Origin: Deltaproteobacteria bacterium
GTDB lineage: Bacteria > Acidobacteriota > Thermoanaerobaculia > Multivoradales > JAHZIX01
Reading direction: 5' to 3'
NCBI GenBank assembly: GCA_022601195.1
Contig: JAHZIX010000008.1
Span: 124,001 to 188,000, forward strand
Length of the DNA: 64,000 nucleotides
In this document: piece after piece, positions 60,218 through 64,000 of the stretch
How positions within the stretch are numbered: the first letter of the stretch is position 1
How the letters are laid out: each line of letters starts with the position of its first letter
Notes under the pieces: model-generated
Told to the model about the DNA's origin: nothing
What the model saw: only the letters and a program-made list of their open reading frames with translations
Databases searched by the model: none
Program-made: the position numbers and the translations under genes

Positions 60218-61156
60218 TCAAGCGTCCGCGAGAGCCTTCTCTAGACTCTCGGGCTTCGCCAAACTCCAGCATTTTGTTCCACGGGCGATGCGTCGGTTGA
60301 GGCCGGTCAGTACCTTACCGTGACCGATCTCCGCGAAGCTCTCGATCTTCCCTTCCGTCGCCATGAAAGCGACACTCTCGGTCCACCGGACCGTCGCATC
60401 CACTTGGCGAACCAAAGCATCCCGAGCCTCCGCTCCGCTCGACACCGGACGGGCATCCACGTTGCAGATCATCGGTACTCGCGGGGTGCGGAATTCCGTC
60501 TCTGCTAGGAGAGGAGCCAATGCCTCCCTCACCGGTGCCATGAGCGGTGAATGGAAAGGGGCAGACACGGTCAGGAGCACCGCCTTGCGGGCCCCCCGTT
60601 CCCGAGCCAGGTCCACGGCCCTTTCGACAGCGCCACGGTGGCCAGCAATAACGGTCTGCCCCTCGCTGTTGAGATTGGCCAAAGCGCAGACTTCGTCTTG
60701 AGCCGCTTCCTGCGCCAGCTGGGAGACCGTCTCCACATCGAGGGCGATGATCGCCGCCATGGCTCCTTCTCCCACCGGCACCGCATCTTGCATCAATTGG
60801 CCGCGACGGCGCACTAGGCGAAGGGCATCGCCGAAATCCAGGGCGCCCGCGGCGACCAAGGCGGAATACTCTCCCAAACTATGGCCCGCCATGGCCGCAG
60901 CCTCCAGGCCAGCCTCTTTCACAGCTCGATAGATTGCTATGGAGGTGGCCAATAGCGCCGGCTGGGTGTTGGCGGTGAGGTTCAATTCCTCTTCCGGGCC
61001 TTGCCAACAAAGCTCCGACAATCTCATCCCGAGAGCGTCGTCAGCTTCTTCAAAGGTCCGCTTGGACGCTTCGAAGGAGTCCGCCCAGGCGCGCCCCATT
61101 CCCACCTCCTGGGAGCCCTGGCCGGGGAAAACAAATGCGATCTTGTCCTGATTCAT
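60218..61156 (-). CDS. fabD: Malonyl-CoA:ACP transacylase
   Basis: 312 residues, GAGGAAG before ATG 61156. It contains FPGQGSQEVGMG, the nucleophile GHSLGEYSALVAAG (Ser about 92), the Arg in LRLVRRRGQLMQ (about 117), and His in SAPFHSPLM (about 200), the full malonyltransferase set. It loads malonyl groups onto ACP. It sits between plsX and fabG, where fabH would often lie as well. Confidence 0.96.
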   Translation of the reverse strand: MNQDKIAFVFPGQGSQEVGMGRAWADSFEASKRTFEEADDALGMRLSELCWQGPEEELNLTANTQPALLATSIAIYRAVKEAGLEAAAMAGHSLGEYSALVAAGALDFGDALRLVRRRGQLMQDAVPVGEGAMAAIIALDVETVSQLAQEAAQDEVCALANLNSEGQTVIAGHRGAVERAVDLARERGARKAVLLTVSAPFHSPLMAPVREALAPLLAETEFRTPRVPMICNVDARPVSSGAEARDALVRQVDATVRWTESVAFMATEGKIESFAEIGHGKVLTGLNRRIARGTKCWSLAKPESLEKALADA

Positions 61157-61214
61157 ACAATCTTCCTCGCAAACTCTCGGGGCGCTCTGGGGCCCTCTCG
61201 AAAACTCAGTGGGT

Positions 61215-62246
61215 TCAAAGTTCCGAGTCGCCCAACAGTCGCTTCTCTTCGTTGTGCAACTGAGCCACCTTGGCCCGAATCTTCTCCGGAGTCTCGGCAG
61301 CTACGAATTCCTCAGCGCGACGAATTGAATTCTTGATGGCAGTGGAGTTGGACCGCCCGTGAGCGATGAAACAACCTCCTCGTAAGCCCAGCAGAGGAGC
61401 TGCTCCGTACTCCCGGTAGTCAGTTCGCTTTGCTAGATCTTCGAAAGCCGGTCGGGCCAACAGAGCTCCGATCTGCCTCAAAGGACTCTTCTGGAGCTCT
61501 CTGCGCAACATGGTCTTGATGAGCTCGGCCACGGCCTCGGCACTCTTGAGTAGAACATTGCCCACGAAACCGTCACAGACGATCACGTCTACAGAACCAC
61601 TGAAGACGTCTCGCCCTTCGACGTTGCCTACGAAATTGAGGCCCGTTTCTTGGAGTACCTGGAACGCCACTCGCGTTTTACCGGTTCCCTTCGTTTCTTC
61701 TTCACCGATGGACATCAGTCCAATCCTCGGCGAGTGGATCCCATTGATTTCTTGGGAATAGAAGTGGCCCATGACGGCGAACTCTCTCAGCTGAGATGGC
61801 TTGGTGTCGACGTTGGCGCCGACATCGAGGACGACGGTCCGGCCCTGAGGATTCGGAAACTCTGCCGCCAGGGCTGGTCGATCCACTCCTTCGATGGTAC
61901 CGAGGACCATCTTGGCGGAGATCATCACCGCACCGGTATTGCCAGCGGAGACCATCGCCTGAGCCCGGCCTTTCTTGACCAGATCGGCGCAGATGCGGAT
62001 AGACGAACGTTTCTTCTTGCGCAGAGGAGTCACAGCCGGCTCGTCCATGCCGACCACCTCTTCTGCATGAACGATCTCTATCTCTTTTAGAGACGAAGCA
62101 CCGAGCCGCCGAAGCTCGCTTTCTAGGAGGGCAGAATTTCCTACCAGCAGGATCTGCGTCCCTTGCTCCCGAGCCACCTGAACGGCTCCGGAAACGACCT
62201 CCCGGGGAGCGTGGTCTCCCCCCATGGCATCGACGGCAATGAACAT
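61215..62246 (-). CDS. plsX: Phosphate acyltransferase
   Basis: 343 residues. It begins MFIAVDAMGGDHAP, the PlsX signature, and continues with VSAGNTGAVMISAKMVLG, LLDVGANVD-like VLDVGANVDTKPSQL and VVCDGFVGNVLLKSAEA-like motifs. PlsX makes acyl-phosphate from acyl-ACP as the first step of the PlsX/PlsY route to phospholipid. It is 58 bp upstream of fabD and downstream of rpmF, the classic order. Confidence 0.96.
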   Translation of the reverse strand: MFIAVDAMGGDHAPREVVSGAVQVAREQGTQILLVGNSALLESELRRLGASSLKEIEIVHAEEVVGMDEPAVTPLRKKKRSSIRICADLVKKGRAQAMVSAGNTGAVMISAKMVLGTIEGVDRPALAAEFPNPQGRTVVLDVGANVDTKPSQLREFAVMGHFYSQEINGIHSPRIGLMSIGEEETKGTGKTRVAFQVLQETGLNFVGNVEGRDVFSGSVDVIVCDGFVGNVLLKSAEAVAELIKTMLRRELQKSPLRQIGALLARPAFEDLAKRTDYREYGAAPLLGLRGGCFIAHGRSNSTAIKNSIRRAEEFVAAETPEKIRAKVAQLHNEEKRLLGDSEL

Positions 62247-62484
62247 GACTTTCCCCTGGACTATCCGCAGTCGAGAGCGTCTTTGAGGTTAGATTCCAAC
62301 GGAGACGCCGGCAGTCTAGCAGACGTTAGCACGGGGAAAGCGGCTGCCCATGAGAGGTCTCCACCGGCGCTGAAAGATAATGAACCGGCCACCGGCGTGG
62401 GCCCTCCGAAGAGAGCCGCTCTGAACAAAGTACCTCTGAAAAGACGTGGTGATTGCCTTGAGCAGCCACGGGAGCTCGATTCAC

Positions 62485-62670
62485 TCAGATGAGTGACTTG
62501 CCTTCGATGACTTCACGTTCCTTGTAGAAACCGCACTGACGGCAAGCGCGGTGGGGCAACTTGACCTCGCCGCAGTTGGCGCAGGTGGAACCTGCGGGTC
62601 GATCCAGGGCATCGTGAGCCCGGCGCCGGTCACGGCGGGCACTCGAATGACGTCGTTTTGGATTGGGCAT
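62485..62670 (-). CDS. rpmF: 50S ribosomal protein L32
   Basis: 61 residues, MPNPKRRHSSARRDRRRAHD, with a zinc-ribbon Cys set (CANC ... CRQCGFY) of the Zn-binding L32 form. AGAGGTAG precedes ATG 62670. It sits between yceD and plsX, as in many bacteria, linking ribosome and lipid synthesis genes. 238 bp separate it from plsX, so plsX may have its own promoter. Confidence 0.97.
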   Translation of the reverse strand: MPNPKRRHSSARRDRRRAHDALDRPAGSTCANCGEVKLPHRACRQCGFYKEREVIEGKSLI

Positions 62671-62701
62671 GGTACTACCTCTATTTTCTCGTTACTGACT
62701 C

Positions 62702-63232
62702 TCAATCGTTCCCAAGAGTGCCTCGAAGCCCTTTGAGCGCCGCCCATCTTGGGTCGACAACCTGGCTTTCGCAAGAGCAGGAAACCTTGTTTCGGTTCTC
62801 TCCGCAATGGGGACACAGCCCCTGACAATCTTCCCGACACAACGGTTTCATGGGAACATTGAGTTGCATTTGTTCCAAAAAGATGGGAGCTGTATCCAAC
62901 TCCTCGCCTACCAGATGGACCACATTGAGATCCTGCTCGTCCAACTGCTGTTCTTCCTCTTCTGGTTTCCCAGGTCGAGAAATAATTAGCAGATTCACTG
63001 CCGTAGAAATCGCCTCTTCAACCTCCCCGAGACATCGGCCACAAGCCAAGGTTTGCCGATAATCCAAACTGCCGCTCAAATAGTGACCGGGGTCGGTAAA
63101 ATCGCACCGTCCTTGCCAGCGCGGAGCGCTGAGGGCGACGAGACCTGCATCTGCGAGGAACTCAGGAGCGATCTCCAGGGTTTCCTCCCATTCAAGAGGC
63201 TGGTCGCGAATGCGGTCGAGCTGAATAAGCAT
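62702..63232 (-). CDS. yceD: YceD/DUF177-family protein
   Basis: 176 residues. The family pattern is clear: SLDYRQTLACGRCLGEVEEA and, near the end, PLCREDCQGLCPHCGENRNK, with the paired cysteines of DUF177. It lies 31 bp upstream of rpmF, the usual position. YceD has been linked to 23S rRNA or large-subunit maturation; the mechanism is not settled. Confidence 0.9.
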   Translation of the reverse strand: MLIQLDRIRDQPLEWEETLEIAPEFLADAGLVALSAPRWQGRCDFTDPGHYLSGSLDYRQTLACGRCLGEVEEAISTAVNLLIISRPGKPEEEEQQLDEQDLNVVHLVGEELDTAPIFLEQMQLNVPMKPLCREDCQGLCPHCGENRNKVSCSCESQVVDPRWAALKGLRGTLGND

Positions 63233-63391
63233 AGGCGCAGTCTCCCCAGAGACAAGATGGCAGCTTACGCGAAGGTCTCTCGAGTGTCAATCCGGCAGGC
63301 CTAGAGAAATAGCCTTGCAGAAGCTGACTCAAGAAGTCGTCGCATCCCTCGCCAGAACCTCCTGGCTGCTCTCAGGGCTCGAAAAGGAAGC

Positions 63392-64000
63392 CTATGGAGG
63401 AGTAAGACGCAACTCTACGAAAGCGGGTCTCGGCGAAATCACCAAACTTGCCTCAGCGAAGCGCCCAACAGGCTCGAGGAGCTGCCGAAGGGCCTGAAGG
63501 CGATCCAGCTCGGTACGAGTCAACGGCAGTAGAGACTCAAGGGCCGCTTCGACCTCTCCTAGGTTCCTCAACACTCCTGCCGGTCTCGCTCGAGCGGAAA
63601 GGCCGAGGGATACCCCTTGCCAGGATTCGAGAACCTTCTCAAGCCCTGGTACCAAGAAAGCTGCGGTATCGAAGTTCGATTGCCCACTGGCCAACACATA
63701 CCAACCGGAAGCGCGACCGCTATAGCTATCTTCCCCAAGCAAAGCAGAAACTCCAAGACCGGTCATGGGGAGCCGCCGCGACGGATCCCCATTGAGAATC
63801 GCAAAACCACCCGTCTGTCCGCTTTGCTCCCCGTCGAACAACACCAATGCCTGGGCGCCTGGAGATGGAGCGTCTAAGGATTGAGTGCCTGAGGATTGGG
63901 CACTGGCAGACGAGACTCGAGCGAGCCCCAATAAGGCAAGGGTACTGCCAAACAGCTCTTTCGGCAGGGCCGAGACGGCCGAACTCGCGTCGAGAGCGCG
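63392..64000 (-). CDS. Hypothetical protein, 5' end beyond the window
   Basis: The frame is open from the stop at 63392-63394 to the right edge (at least 202 residues), so the N terminus lies outside. The visible part starts in a hydrophobic stretch (LFGSTLALLGLARVSSASAQ) that could be a signal segment, followed by Gly-rich beta-type sequence (LVLFDGEQSGQTGGFAILNG; GWYVLASGQSNFD) and a helical C-terminal part (LTRTELDRLQALRQLL). No family is recognised. It is upstream of yceD on the same strand with a 159-bp gap. Confidence 0.7.
   Translation of the reverse strand, partial: RALDASSAVSALPKELFGSTLALLGLARVSSASAQSSGTQSLDAPSPGAQALVLFDGEQSGQTGGFAILNGDPSRRLPMTGLGVSALLGEDSYSGRASGWYVLASGQSNFDTAAFLVPGLEKVLESWQGVSLGLSARARPAGVLRNLGEVEAALESLLPLTRTELDRLQALRQLLEPVGRFAEASLVISPRPAFVELRLTPP

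Overview
The window looks like a chromosome segment from an Acidobacteriota-type bacterium, perhaps related to Thermoanaerobaculia. This is inferred from gene content, not from a marker gene: GC-rich DNA, several eukaryote-like Ser/Thr kinases with TPR tails paired to ECF sigma factors, winged-helix/TPR membrane regulators, an FHA-type sigma-54 activator and many exported proteins of unknown function. Most of the window is intact coding DNA. The first 1.4 kb is decayed gene debris.

Layout. 1-1400: remnants of a duplicated flavin disulfide reductase and of a kinase/TPR gene. 1426-5385: a selenium-linked block, with a disulfide reductase and an EgtB/SenA-like iron enzyme on the minus strand, divergent from selD. 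selD is itself a selenoprotein gene: an in-frame TGA replaces the catalytic residue and a SECIS-like hairpin follows it. 5584-9016: an XRE regulator and a run of exported or unknown proteins, one split by an amber codon. 9375-12086: a kinase/TPR protein. 12372-17144: a sigma-54 enhancer-binding protein flanked by two genes that each carry a good -24/-12 promoter, with paired palindromes at enhancer distance upstream of one. 17475-21200: a large secreted hydrolase-like protein. 21383-28615: a small Cys-rich exported protein and two tandem ECF sigma/kinase pairs with 4-nt overlaps. 29161-36179: a membrane-associated MoxR/DUF58/DUF4129/SpoIIM/RDD cluster. 36484-46107: regulators (wHTH-TPR, two TetR, three-gene ECF operon, lone ECF), a PPOX-fold protein, a hydrolase and a second Cys-rich exported protein. 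46498-51093: tRNA-His, egtD, fused aroDE and ETF-ubiquinone oxidoreductase. 51153-57655: a wHTH-TPR regulator, a third Cys-rich exported protein, a DUF4097 lipoprotein, a DPP-IV-type peptidase and an SdpI-like protein. 57688-64000: fabF, acpP, fabG, fabD, plsX, rpmF and yceD on the minus strand (no fabH), then a gene cut by the window edge.

How the parts may work together. SelD would supply selenophosphate for its own Sec and possibly for selenoneine, with EgtD making hercynine and the SenA-like enzyme forming the C-Se (or C-S) bond. No SenB-type glycosyltransferase is present here, so the pathway is incomplete in this window. The sigma-54 activator most likely controls its two neighbours. 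The ECF/kinase pairs form translationally coupled signalling units. The three Cys-rich exported proteins each lie beside a regulator.
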